Shown one piece after another: positions 8,118 through 18,800 of a stretch of DNA of 27,201 bases (its first letter is position 1; the number at the start of each line of letters is the position of its first letter). This DNA comes from Candidatus Poseidoniales archaeon. GTDB taxonomy: Archaea; Thermoplasmatota; Poseidoniia; Poseidoniales; Thalassarchaeaceae. The stretch is taken from contig JAPKEY010000002.1 in the NCBI GenBank assembly GCA_028821815.1, positions 1 through 27,201 on the forward strand. Reading direction: 5' to 3'. Made by a program: the position numbers and the translations under genes. A model generated the notes under the pieces. That model had not been told where the DNA came from, did no database searches, and saw only the letters and a list, made by a program, of their open reading frames with translations.

Positions 8118-8972
8118 TTATACATTTGATTCATCCTGAATCGGGCCCCACTCTTTCTCACAAAGGGAAGGCCCAATCACCACATGGATTAGAATAATTA
8201 TCAACGAAATCGAGAATAAGGAAAATGATACCAACGAACTGGTCCTAGATGAACCAGAGATTTGGATGGCAATGGCGATAAGCAATAATAGCATCAATAG
8301 ATACATCATTTTCAACTTCCACCCACTCTTATATTTCGGCAAACGTCGATCTGAAATCATTAGATATCCTGAAACCAAACAACCAGGAAGTAGTACCCAA
8401 TCTAATGCAGGATGGTCACCCTCCCCATATCTCCATTCAATCAAGTCCGGACCCAATGCTTCGGGTTGGACCCAGACCAGCCCAGATAACGCCACAAGGA
8501 TGAGGGCATTCCCTGGACTTGCAAGACCATGGAACCATGGGTATTCATTATCAGATTCATACTGGAATCGAGCGAGGCGTAGCATTGCACAAACGACTAT
8601 CCAACAGCATGCTGTGGCTAAGGGTATCGTCCAAAAAGGAGCAGCTTCACCCCACCGACTGAACATTCCAAAGACAAGTAGAGCGGGAGCCACACCAAAG
8701 GATATTGAATCTGACATCAAATCTAGATAACTACCCAAATGTCTACGCTTGGAATATCGACGGGCAATCGGACCATCGATAGCGTCACCAATTACAGAGA
8801 GCAATATGAATAACATGGCAAGCCAAATGTAAATCTCAGACAAATGACTATCATCTTTTGAGGCAAATCCATCGAATGCCAGAATCAGAAAGAGAATAGA
8901 GAGTGTGCCCAACAAGCCATTGCCCAAGGTAATCCAATCGGCAATGCCCATCAACCGAAAGGTCGTCTTCAT
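8118..8972 (-). CDS. CDP-alcohol phosphatidyltransferase (archaetidyl-headgroup synthase, serine-type likely)
   Basis: These integral membrane enzymes replace the CMP of CDP-archaeol (or CDP-diacylglycerol) with a polar alcohol such as serine, glycerol or inositol phosphate. The complete catalytic signature D-G-x2-A-R-x8-G-x3-D-x3-D is visible at D66, G67, A70, R71, G80, D84 and D88 of the form starting at ATG 8972. The protein has several hydrophobic spans; the first contains NGLLGTLSILFLI, similar to the N-terminus of PssA-like proteins. At 284 residues it is a little longer than most single-domain members. An in-frame TTG at 9002 would add ten residues and is less likely. The headgroup cannot be proven from sequence. 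Serine is suggested by the N-terminal style; inositol phosphate or glycerol phosphate remain possible. Confidence 0.85.
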   Translation of the reverse strand: MKTTFRLMGIADWITLGNGLLGTLSILFLILAFDGFASKDDSHLSEIYIWLAMLFILLSVIGDAIDGPIARRYSKRRHLGSYLDLMSDSISFGVAPALLVFGMFSRWGEAAPFWTIPLATACCWIVVCAMLRLARFQYESDNEYPWFHGLASPGNALILVALSGLVWVQPEALGPDLIEWRYGEGDHPALDWVLLPGCLVSGYLMISDRRLPKYKSGWKLKMMYLLMLLLLIAIAIQISGSSRTSSLVSFSLFSISLIIILIHVVIGPSLCEKEWGPIQDESNV

Positions 8973-9020
8973 ATCATAAGCGAAACCTATCTTGGGCTTC
9001 AATTCTTTCCCGAGTTATTG

Positions 9021-9416
9021 TCAGAAAGTCACATGGAAGGACTCTGAACATGCGGGGCAATCGAGGCGGCGCTTGCCCGGACGGGGGCGGATACGAAGTT
9101 GACGTTCGCACGAAGGGCACGAAACTTCCACTTTGACAACCTTCTGCGTGATCTTGAAAACAGTCTCACAGGATGAGCAACGCAGAGCGCAAGGTCTCTC
9201 ATCAACACCCACGCGCAAGATTTTTGGACAGTTTGGGCAACTGACCTTCTCATCAATCCAACTTTCACGCGTCGGTTTATGCTCAATTCTAGAAACTGCT
9301 GTACATACACTACAAGTGATTTCACCAAGTTCGTGAGGTAGCATACTCTCACAGTTTGGGCACTGTACGGTAGGAGGTGCCACCTTCGATTCTATTTCTT
9401 GAATTTCATCGCTCAT
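9021..9416 (-). CDS. Protein with three CxxC zinc ribbons
   Basis: A 131-residue product. ATG 9416 is chosen because GGAGG lies about seven bases upstream on the minus strand. There are three CxxC...CxxC units: C19/C22 with C35/C38, C60/C63 with C80/C83 (plus C76), and C100/C103 with C120/C123. Each is about 20-24 residues long and most carry CPxC. These are typical zinc-ribbon knuckles, used to bind nucleic acids or proteins. There is no signal peptide, TM segment or enzyme domain. It follows the winged-helix gene with a 13-base gap, so the two are probably co-transcribed. A longer GTG frame starting at 9563 overlaps the regulator and looks spurious. The exact target is unknown; a transcription-related or zinc-storage role is speculative. 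Confidence 0.82.
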   Translation of the reverse strand: MSDEIQEIESKVAPPTVQCPNCESMLPHELGEITCSVCTAVSRIEHKPTRESWIDEKVSCPNCPKILRVGVDERPCALRCSSCETVFKITQKVVKVEVSCPSCERQLRIRPRPGKRRLDCPACSESFHVTF

Positions 9417-9429
9417 ATGTGTCCCTCCA
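9417..9429 (-). promoter_or_regulatory. Shine-Dalgarno for the zinc-ribbon gene
   Basis: On the minus strand GGAGGGACACATATG gives a strong GGAGG ending about seven bases before ATG 9416. It fixes the start of the zinc-ribbon gene. Confidence 0.7.
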
Positions 9430-9900
9430 TCAAGAGCGCTTTGGTGGGCCGAAAACAAGAATCCCATTCGGCATGAAAGTAACACCCATATCCAAATCGA
9501 CATCAAAAATCTCTGCCATATTACCGATTGTTTTCTTGGCTGCAACAACCGATCCGGAATCACTTGGTACAGGAATAAAATGCATTGCTGCTCCTGATTC
9601 TAGTAGTGTACGAACCTCTTCAGGTATATTTTCAATCCAATCATTGCCTACAGTGGGTGTGACTGGAATTCTCTTGGTAACACGCCACCAGCGTGCGCGA
9701 CCCTCATCTCTGTGGTTTTCTACCAACCCGTTTTTCTCAAGAGATTGCAAATGGTGGTACAGGTGATAACGAGTCACACCTGTACTCTTTTGCAACATAA
9801 CTGTAGACATCTCATCAGTATTGAGGAGTTCTTCATACATTGCAAGACGCGTGGGGTGTGATAACGCCATGGTGCGACCATCGACACGAATCTTACTCAT
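9430..9900 (-). CDS. ArsR-like winged-helix transcriptional regulator
   Basis: A 156-residue protein. Residues of about 5-80 form a winged helix-turn-helix: MALSHPTRLAMYEELL, then MSTVMLQKSTGVTRYHLYHHLQ as the recognition helix pair, then the wing VENHRDEGRARWWRV. This is the ArsR/MarR-type arrangement common in archaea. The C-terminal part (ESGAAMHFIPVPS and following) may be a sensor or dimerisation domain. It contains no cysteine, so the classical ArsR/SmtB metal-thiolate site is absent; only His clusters such as YHLYHH are seen. It starts 59 bases after the P-type ATPase stop and 13 bases before the zinc-ribbon gene. Metal control of the ATPase is possible from position, but no sensing site supports it. 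Confidence 0.85.
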   Translation of the reverse strand: MSKIRVDGRTMALSHPTRLAMYEELLNTDEMSTVMLQKSTGVTRYHLYHHLQSLEKNGLVENHRDEGRARWWRVTKRIPVTPTVGNDWIENIPEEVRTLLESGAAMHFIPVPSDSGSVVAAKKTIGNMAEIFDVDLDMGVTFMPNGILVFGPPKRS

Positions 9901-9959
9901 TGGGGCCCCTCATTACTGGTCGGTCCATCCGCGTATATCAAAGCGGCGACTAGGCAGGG

Positions 9960-12656
9960 TCAGGCTTCGACAGGTGATGACTTGGAGATTAACATCATTA
10001 ACGATTCACGATAGTCATTGAAAAGCGATTGAAACACTGACCAAACAAGCGCAAAGCGATTTCCGGATACGGCGACAAACGCCCCGTTTAGAATCACGAT
10101 GAAAGCACTCAATTCGTGAATGGCGACACCAACCGCGAGATTGAGGTCGCGCCCTGCCAAAATATAGGTGACGAGTAATGCTGTTATCGCAACTGAAATC
10201 AATATGTTGAATTGTACAATCGAACGAGTGCGTTTTGCGATTCGAATGAGTGTGGTGATTGCACGAGGGTCTTCACCAGGTACCAAAACGTCAGCAGCAT
10301 CAAGGTTCACCTGTTCGCCACTTCCAACAGCGATACCAAGATCGGCTACAGCCAAGGCCGCTGCATCGTTGAACCCATCACCAGCCATCAGAGTGCGACG
10401 GCCTTGACTTCTGCGTTCTACCCACATAGCCTTGCCCTCTGGATCGATTTCTCCCCGACACTGCATCGGGGGAATTCCAACCTCTTTTCCAAGTGCCTCA
10501 ACTGCTGATTGGGCATCACCAGACAAGAGTTCAACTGCGATGCCCATGGATTGGAGATCGTGAATCATTTCTGCAGCACCTGGACGTAAATCGTCATGGA
10601 TGAATGTAAATGCAGCAATGGCTTGACCGTCTCTAGCCAACATTGAGAGACCGCGGGCGGCCGGAAGGTTTCTGAGCAAATCATCAGAAATTTCGACGCC
10701 TTCACGAATCAACCAATCCTTTCGACCGAACATCACTTTCTTTCCTTTGTGAATACCTTCAACACCAGCATCTCCGTCTTTCAATGATGTCACATCTTCA
10801 GAACCAACTGATTCTGCTTCACGTAGAATGACGGCAGCATATGGGTGGTTCGAGCGTTGCTCAAGGCCCGCAGCCAGTCGTAATATTTCGTCACGAGTCT
10901 GTCCTTTAGTGATTCGAATTTCATCCAGACTTGGATGTCCACTAGTCAATGTTCCCGTTTTATCCAATAACGCGAGATCGATACGTGCGGCGGCTTCTAA
11001 CGCATCGCCACCACGTGCAACAACACCTGATAAAGAGGCGGTTGAGAGGGCTGCTGCATGAGGAACCGGGGCAGCCAACAGCAATGCACAGGGACAGGCG
11101 ACGACCCACAACATCAGCGTCATCCGGATATCTCCCGCCATCAACCCGATTAGTGGTGCACCCACCAAGACAATTGGAACCCACCAACGTGAAAATGATT
11201 CTACTGTTGCCTGTACGCGTGGGGGGCGGTCACGGAAAGTGCGAACCTCATCGATAAGACCCGATAGGCGTGTGGCGGCACCAATAGCTGTGGCCTCAAT
11301 CACAATCGGGCCCCAGTCTAGTACAAGTCCAGCATGAACATTTTCTCCTTTAGAAATTCGTACAGGTATGCTTTCACCAGTTAATGGGGCTCGATTCAAC
11401 GAACCGGTTCCATCGACAACAATTCCATCGACTGGTATTACTTCTCCACTACGAACCTCAACCCTATCACCAACTTCAATCAACTCAATTGGAACCATTT
11501 TATCTTCTGCACTCGGACTTTCTTGAGCCAACACTTGGCGAATCGTAGTGCTGACTGTTGCTACAGAAATCCCTGTGATTTTTTTCGGTTCAGATGCTCT
11601 ACGCGCGCGCCTTGGTAATCTATCAAGGCCTCCTTGCATTGCATCTCGAGCCTTCTTGAGAGCTGATTCCTCCATGTGCGATGAAATGGCAACAAGAATT
11701 GAAACCATCAATGCCTCCGCATATCCACGTGGCTCCATGAAAAGAGCTCCGATCACGGCAAGTGATGTTAACAGTTGAAAACCCAATTCTTTGTTCTTCA
11801 GACCTCCCCATGCATCGAAGAACATTCTCCATCCAGATAATGCAACACCAAGCAAAGTAAGAGGGAATACAATATTTTCACTGAGATTATCCATTACAAT
11901 AATAATACCCAATATAGCTAGGGCTGGAATTGTCGATACAAGGCGCCATTGACTAGAATCTAATCGATGATTCTGAACCTCATGTAAGGATGGGATTGTG
12001 CCTACAATCCGCTTCAAACCTCCATCCAATTCGATTGAAATTTTTTGTTCGAGATCCGGTGCAATTTGCAATTCTACGCTTCCATCCTCAAATCTAACAT
12101 TCAATATTGCTGGAACCTGAGATAACAATTGCCGAAGTTCGGTACGGTTAACCTCATTCGCCTCGGCCAAACCAGTGGCAGTAACTCCTTGAATTCGTTG
12201 CCATGGTAAATCAGGTTCATGCCCAAGACTACTCAGAAGTGAAGATACTTTAGAAGTGTGTCCAGAACCCATGTCGATTGAAACGGTTGCAGTTCCCATA
12301 GTTGCTGAAATATTGACGCTTTTGACCCCAGGCAAGCGCTGAGTTGCTCGTTTTGCTTTAGCAGCACAATCGGGACAATCCATGCCTTTGATCGGCCATT
12401 CAAATGTAAACACACCATCAATTTCAAGTGAAAAATCTTCGATATCTGGGGCCGCTGTATCCTCAGGTCCCTCCATGCGTGGTTTGAGCCTGTCTTTGAT
12501 GGCGTCAAATTGGCCTAAGATACCCTTGGTTAGCCAAGAGAATCGTTCACTAAAAGCAACCTTTTGTGATTCTGGTATGGCCTCTGGAAGCGGTTCCATC
12601 GAAGTGGAAGGTTCGTCCTCATCCTCTACGAGGATGAAATCTTCGGACTCGTCCAT
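9960..12656 (-). CDS. Heavy-metal P1B-type ATPase
   Basis: An 898-residue pump that moves transition-metal ions across the membrane using ATP. The N-terminus is acidic and carries an HMA domain with GMDCPDC (C94, C97), a DCxxC form typical of Zn/Cd/Pb pumps. A second HMA-like domain follows at about 165-215 and lacks the CxxC. The TM metal site is CPC at 521-523. The phosphorylation motif is DKTGTLTSG (D565), with the P1B-type SNHPYA motif and the hinge MAGDGFNDAAAL. The last TM region reads HELSAFIVILNG (H847, E848), close to the HE motif of P1B-4 (Co/Ni/Zn/Fe) pumps rather than the Asp-x-Gly of classic Zn pumps. Substrate is therefore uncertain, with divalent ions more likely than Cu(I). 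No Shine-Dalgarno is seen, so it may be leaderless. Confidence 0.92.
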   Translation of the reverse strand: MDESEDFILVEDEDEPSTSMEPLPEAIPESQKVAFSERFSWLTKGILGQFDAIKDRLKPRMEGPEDTAAPDIEDFSLEIDGVFTFEWPIKGMDCPDCAAKAKRATQRLPGVKSVNISATMGTATVSIDMGSGHTSKVSSLLSSLGHEPDLPWQRIQGVTATGLAEANEVNRTELRQLLSQVPAILNVRFEDGSVELQIAPDLEQKISIELDGGLKRIVGTIPSLHEVQNHRLDSSQWRLVSTIPALAILGIIIVMDNLSENIVFPLTLLGVALSGWRMFFDAWGGLKNKELGFQLLTSLAVIGALFMEPRGYAEALMVSILVAISSHMEESALKKARDAMQGGLDRLPRRARRASEPKKITGISVATVSTTIRQVLAQESPSAEDKMVPIELIEVGDRVEVRSGEVIPVDGIVVDGTGSLNRAPLTGESIPVRISKGENVHAGLVLDWGPIVIEATAIGAATRLSGLIDEVRTFRDRPPRVQATVESFSRWWVPIVLVGAPLIGLMAGDIRMTLMLWVVACPCALLLAAPVPHAAALSTASLSGVVARGGDALEAAARIDLALLDKTGTLTSGHPSLDEIRITKGQTRDEILRLAAGLEQRSNHPYAAVILREAESVGSEDVTSLKDGDAGVEGIHKGKKVMFGRKDWLIREGVEISDDLLRNLPAARGLSMLARDGQAIAAFTFIHDDLRPGAAEMIHDLQSMGIAVELLSGDAQSAVEALGKEVGIPPMQCRGEIDPEGKAMWVERRSQGRRTLMAGDGFNDAAALAVADLGIAVGSGEQVNLDAADVLVPGEDPRAITTLIRIAKRTRSIVQFNILISVAITALLVTYILAGRDLNLAVGVAIHELSAFIVILNGAFVAVSGNRFALVWSVFQSLFNDYRESLMMLISKSSPVEA

Positions 12657-12723
12657 GGGGCTGCGAACAGTGGGGGGGGTTTGAACCTCGCTATTGTGAT
12701 ATGCCTAATGTAAAAGAAGGTGA

Positions 12724-12756
12724 ATTTTTCAATTGGAAAATCGATTTTTCAATTGG
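12724..12756 (-). repeat. Two 13-base direct repeats at the tRNA 3' end
   Basis: On the plus strand ATTTTTCAATTGG occurs at 12724-12736 and again at 12744-12756, a 20-base period. The second copy ends at the encoded CCA of the tRNA-Leu gene. Between them is the palindrome AAAATCGATTTT (12737-12748 within the two copies). The repeats are short and best read as a local tandem duplication. Confidence 0.7.
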
Positions 12757-12838
12757 TGCAGGGGGCAGGATTCGAACCTGCGAAGCGCTTGACAGCGGAT
12801 CTTGAGTCCGCCCCCTTTGACCACTCGGGAACCCCTGC
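12754..12838 (-). tRNA. tRNA-Leu (CAA anticodon), CCA encoded
   Basis: A class II tRNA read on the minus strand. The acceptor stem GCAGGGG (12838-12832) pairs with CCCCTGC (12764-12758). The anticodon stem GCGGA/TCCGC encloses the loop CTCAAGA with anticodon CAA, reading UUG. A long variable arm and a T-arm GCAGG-TTCGAAT-CCTGC follow, as expected for leucine. The discriminator A (12757) is followed directly by CCA (12756-12754), so the CCA may be gene-encoded. No intron is seen. It lies between the giant surface-protein gene and the metal ATPase gene. Confidence 0.93.
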
Positions 12839-12866
12839 GAGGAACCGGCGACCGATTTCGTGATTT

Positions 12867-15800
12867 TCACTCTTCCTCTTCATCTACATCCCCCAAACCA
12901 GGTGGTATTGGGGGAGGAGTTTCGTCAGGAAATTCGTCAGGGGGGGCTGGCCAATCACTCTCGCCACCTTCCCAATCATCATCGCTATCGTCTTCTTCAT
13001 CCCGAACCCAAAGCAGAGCCAACCCAAAACCCAGTGTGGTGCAGACAAGTATGAGTAAACTGACGACTAGAGGACCGTCCCCGAATACTCGTTCAAACCA
13101 ACCAAGTCCGGCACCTTCTTCACGAATCGGTGGAATATCAATTGGTAAACGTGAGGCCTCATCTCCATTGAGGACTATGTAAACCTGAAGATCTCCTTCT
13201 CGCCAAGCTTCAAATTGAAAGCTGACTAATGTGGCTTGTCGTGGATCAAGGCTTACATTTTGACTGCTTAAATCGATTATTTGAATCTCCATGTTTGATC
13301 TTGATTCCCAAGCCCAAAGCCCAACTGTTAGATTACCATCTAAATTACCAATATTGCTGATTCTAACATCAATACGGATATTTTGGCCTACTTCTGGCGC
13401 AAGTGGGTAAACCCAGGTTGAAAGTAAATCAGGTGTGAAATGCATCACCTCTAAGGCTGGAACCCTTGGTAAATCAGAGGTACCGGGCCCATCCAGCGTA
13501 TTTCCTGCCAAATCCTGACCTTCTACCCAAACTAGTAGCAAATCCCCTAGTGCTAATTCTATAATTGGAGTGAAATCGACATAAGTCGAGTAAACCCAAG
13601 ATGTGCCTGAATGAACACCTAATCCCAAGTTAACTTGGTCCTCAGAACCAGCGATATCAATACCATCTCGACGATAATTCCAATGTAGTTCTAGAATTTG
13701 ATCCCCCATACCGCCTTCATCTTCAACGGTGAATGCAACCAATTGATTGTCAAGGGAATCGGAGCGGAGTTGAATGAGACTTGTCGATTGGAACTCAATT
13801 CTTGGAGATACATTGTCGATGGCGATTTCGAAAATCATGTTAGGTAAGCTTGAATTTAAATCGCTCTTATTTGTCAAACCGAATTGAATCATGTGTATTG
13901 GACCGGCCCAATTCCCCAAATCGAAATTTATCGTTGCAGTAAAACTAGAACCATCTGAAACATAGTACGATGTATAGGGAGATATCCCTCCTTCAATTGT
14001 CACTTCAATTTCTGAAGAGGCCGGTAATTCAATAGCAAGCGGTGTGCTGACTTCCCGGTGTATGACAGAGGCTCGTAATGACATTGTGTCACCGGGTTGT
14101 AAATTGAGTCTATTTTCGTATGCAGGCATTGAAGGAGCCGTCAAATCTAGTACTTCGTCAACACGCCACATCAACCGGTTGTCCAATGCCCATGCAAGGT
14201 GTACGAGGTTCGTCGCACCGCTTGAAACCAATTCACCATCCTCAATCATTCTGAGTGATGGAACCCATGTACCCTCTTGCCAAGTCGCGGGTGCATCGAA
14301 ATTAATAGCGAAGGATATGTCAACGCGATATGCTTCGTCACCAAGAAATTCTGTAACAATATTCAATGGGACGATTGAACTAAATTCTGGTGCAGTCAAT
14401 TGTTCTTGTAGCGGATTGTACTGAATGGTGCCTTTCCCATCCCCAGCAATATCCAATTCAATAAGATCGATGGAATTGAGGCCATTTCCATCTTGGAAGG
14501 TGAATGAAAAGGTATGCTCAATACCCTGTAATAATGACATCCCCTCATGGCGGTTTAGCGTGATGGATGGTAGAGAAACTTGCGTCGGTTCTTGTGTTTG
14601 AATGGTCATTGTCGCCATATCAGTATCAAATCCTGGGCCCCCTGAATCGGAGAATGTGTAGCCTGCAAAATCTCCACCTTCGATGAAGCATGATATTCGA
14701 TCACCATCATCCATCCCTGCAAGATTCACAGCAGGGAAGTCAACATGGATCGTACCACTAGGTACCCCTCCGAGAAACTGCACCGATTCGCCATATTCAC
14801 TCACATCAGGGATTCCATCTTGATCTATATCATCGTAGGTTTCAAACCAGCATCGTAAATTAAGGAAGGATTCTAGTAATTCATCATCATGAACTTCTAT
14901 CCAGAAAGGGATGGTTCTATCTGGTGACAAAATGTTACCATCGGCCAATTGACCGCCTTCAGGAGTGTAAATCATCAATGGGCCGAGTGTTGGTGCCTTT
15001 GAATCGATTTGAACATCAACGAATAATGTTCCACCTGACGCATCCTCTGCACCTAGAGTTGAGGTGCCGGCTGGCCCAATTTGCAATATCCAGGGAGATA
15101 TGGTGACATTGCCAGATTCATCTGGTAGAACTATGCTGGCGGTAAAACTGCCTTCCGTTCCACTCATCCCAATGGATTGCGATGTTCCATTGACACTCTC
15201 GAGTTCCAAGGCGACTCGATAAGCATCGGGAGACGGGTGCTGATTGGCTTGACCTTCAAATCGCAATATTCCTGTTACAGTGATGGTTGATGCAGCTTTC
15301 GCATGTAGGGGATATCTCGCATCCCATGTATTCGACAGAAGTCTGGATTGGTCATCCCGAACCTCCCATGATATAACTTCGAGATCATTCTCCATTGCTT
15401 GGTGATTTGAACCACCAATCATTGCGTGCCCGGGGCCTAGAGTAAATCCGTCTGATTCAATGGCTTCAGCTAAAACCCGTATCCAATCTTGGTCATCAAA
15501 GGCCCACTTAGTCTGAAATTTCCATTCAATCTGATATGCATCAGAACCAACATCTGAAACATTGGTTGATATTAGAGAAATTTGTTCTAAACCAAACAAC
15601 TGTGTGGCAATTGGTTGACTAGAGAGACTGTTGATATGCACTTCAATATCGATACCTCCACTTGTCTGCATACGCAATATGGCTACATCCAGTAATTCAC
15701 GATTTAAGAGGTGTGAGTGATGTGTAATGATGGTTACATTTTGGGCTGGAATCATTGTCCCACCCGGTACAGATATCACTTCATTCACAATTCGTTGTGC

Positions 15801-18800
15801 ATGCGATATGGAACCTGTTAGAGCAACACCACCTTGATCAGCTTCAAGGACAATCGGTATCTGCAAATACCCAGATACAATTGTTGCAGGTCCTGTTCCA
15901 TTGACGGCATCAGATTGGATTTCACGGAGTGCTGGACCCAATCCTGTAATCGACACGGTAGATTCCCATGAAATCGCAATGCCAATGAACGAGAAATAAG
16001 ATGGTTCAGATTGATTTTGAATTGTTGTCCAAGGGTATTCTAGAATTCGAAGTTCTCCACCTTCCATGGAATCATCGATACCATTGGCCCAAGTCCATGT
16101 GATGTTATCGTCTGCGTAGAGAGTCATGCCCTGATCAAGCATTGTTCCAGGAGAGCCCCATTGTGGCTGAGCAGAACTATTTTGATGGTGACTTCCATCA
16201 TACCAACCGAATGCTCCATCTGGTTCAAAATCCCAAGTCCAATCAATGATTCCGTCGCCCCCAACATCCAGCGTACCGTTATTCATCGGGGCTCCAAGAT
16301 GCCCCGTGAACGACGCATAACGAACCCATCCACCCGGTTGAAGGTCAAGTGTAGGTCGAATGTTTACGGCGGCATGAGGTAATACGATATTCTGATTGCT
16401 CAACATACCACTGGCAAGGAGAGCGCCTTGGCCGTCCCACAGTTGGTACAACACACCGGCAGATTCAGCGATGATGGTTACATCTTCGATTGGTGCATCC
16501 CCATAGGCAGAAGAGCCTGAGAGTCGAACGGTATTGAGTGTTGGATTCGAAATATTACCCACGACGTTGTCATGTTGCAATGAAGGAGGAATATCCCACC
16601 CGTTAGTCCCATCAGCGGTATTCAGAATACGAACTGCACCGGAATGTAATCCAACAATTCGGGGTGTGAGTTGATTGTTGTCAGTACCGAATTCCACACG
16701 GACCCGATATGAATCACCCCATGGGAGAATCGGGAATGTGAGGTTCTCAGACCCATACGTACCCGTCAATACCGTACCATTTACATCGACCAATGATGCC
16801 TTCACCCACGATCCATCTGGAACGCTGGCATCGATGTCGATTGTTGGAGCGAACCTATGAGAGTTGTGAGAAACCAGGTCACTGGTCCATGACCCACTGG
16901 ATTCAAACCAATCAACAATTACACCGACATCATCGATATACCAGCCATCTAACTCAATGAAAGAGTCTGAGAAGAAGGAGAAACGTAGCATGATATCCTG
17001 TCCACCAAAACTGGAGAGGTCGCCTTCAACATGAGTGAACGATTTGTTTGTGGTGCAACTACCTCCTTTCTGATTGGAACCGTCCCACACCCATTGCTGA
17101 TAGAGGGGAGATTGGGCATTGTTCCAATGCTGTACGTCGTAGAACATGGGGATGTCTTGGCCGTAAATTTGCCATGATGTTCCATTATCGACACTGGTGT
17201 ACAGTGCTCCACCATCCCACCCTGGTTCAGCGCAAATGAAGTGATCGAAAGAGACCCTTGCACTGGCACCTAGAGGAATATGATAGGATGGGCTGATGAG
17301 ATGTGACCATGAACTGGCATCATGCCGATTGTCAAGGCCCATGGCAACACCTGTCTGTCCACTGGGCCAAGATGCTGGGCCCCAACCAGTGGCATTGGAT
17401 AGAGCGCCAAACGCCCAAGCCTGTCCATATGGAGTATGCACGGACCAACCGTCTGCAATCGAAGGTGCGCCTTCAAAAGACCATGTGTTTTCCATAGGGC
17501 CGTTATTTCCCCAATTGCTCAAGTATTGCCATTGATCATAGGTTCCACCTGGCAATCTATCATGCCAATATCCCCCATTTGTAGTGAAGTTCTCAGACCA
17601 CATCACGTTAGTCGTACCACTTTGTGTACGAGTGATACTCATATCATCGATAAAGACACCTTCTGGTGGATCGAGTACCCCCCCATAACCAGAGGATGGC
17701 ATTTGATCGGTTTCTACGATAACTCGAAGCATCAAACTACCATTACTTGGAACGGTAAATGATGATGGGAATGGATGAGAAACTTCCACCCAACCTCCTG
17801 AATCCTCCATAATCGTCTGTCCTGCAACCGTCAGTCCGTTGGGGCCAGGTATACCCCCTACGGGAGACATTCTATGCCAAGAGATGTTGTCACTGGAAAC
17901 CTGAATTTCAAATTTATCCCATGAACCACCTTCCAAATCAAAATCAGTCCAGTATCGGATCATCCATGCGCCAGATGTGCCTGAACTTGTGTTCAGCTGA
18001 ATTGGAATGGTCAGATGGGCGTATGCATCTGCTGCGTATTCTCCAATCAATGAACCATGGAACCAGGAACCAGGCGTTTCACCATCATTGGATATAGTGA
18101 CTTCATCGACATACCAACCCGGACGATCGACGGAACCGGTCGGATCGGTCCAAATGACGAAACGATGTTGCATCCCTATCGCACTAGAATTGTGAAGGTG
18201 TGTGATATCGAATGTGGAATTGGTCCAGCCGCTTGCATCAGGACCACCAAATACACCGAATCCGGCTCCAGGTGCTCCATTGGGTACTGGTGCAGATGAA
18301 GAGATGTTCCAATTGTATCCGCCAATGGGTTCGACATAGTTCCAAGTCAAACCTCCATCAATACTGACTTCAACCCATGCTCCAGATGAACCAGTACTCG
18401 AATTAGTGTGATGCAAATGGTACCAATGATTGAATGAAAATTTCCAATGATTGGCTAGACTGGGGGCTGGACTGGAGGGGGATGTGAGCCAAGCATGTGT
18501 TCCAGCAGGCAATGGATTCTCAGGTAGGGTAGCCGCAATCAATGCCCCATCGGTAGCAAGAGATGGGATGAGACCTCCTGCAGCCTGCCGTGCACTGTAA
18601 TTCATCGCAAAGGCGCCATTGAATTGTGATGGTTCAGCCATCCGCCATACATCGGCAACCCCTCCAGCAGAATATTGTTGAAATTGGAGTGAAAGTGATT
18701 CTAAATCATCGAGACGACCAACGGTGTGGTTGACGCCGAGTGTCAATTCATGATCAAATACGGAAATGGAGGCATCTTCAAAATCACCATGGCTAAAATT

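Noticed and set aside
9417..9563. Upstream GTG extension of the zinc-ribbon protein
   Set aside because: It overlaps the regulator gene, while a strong Shine-Dalgarno supports ATG 9416.
12724..12756. Attachment site of an integrated element at tRNA-Leu
   Set aside because: The repeats are only 13 bases and 20 bases apart, with no integrase or foreign genes between or near them.
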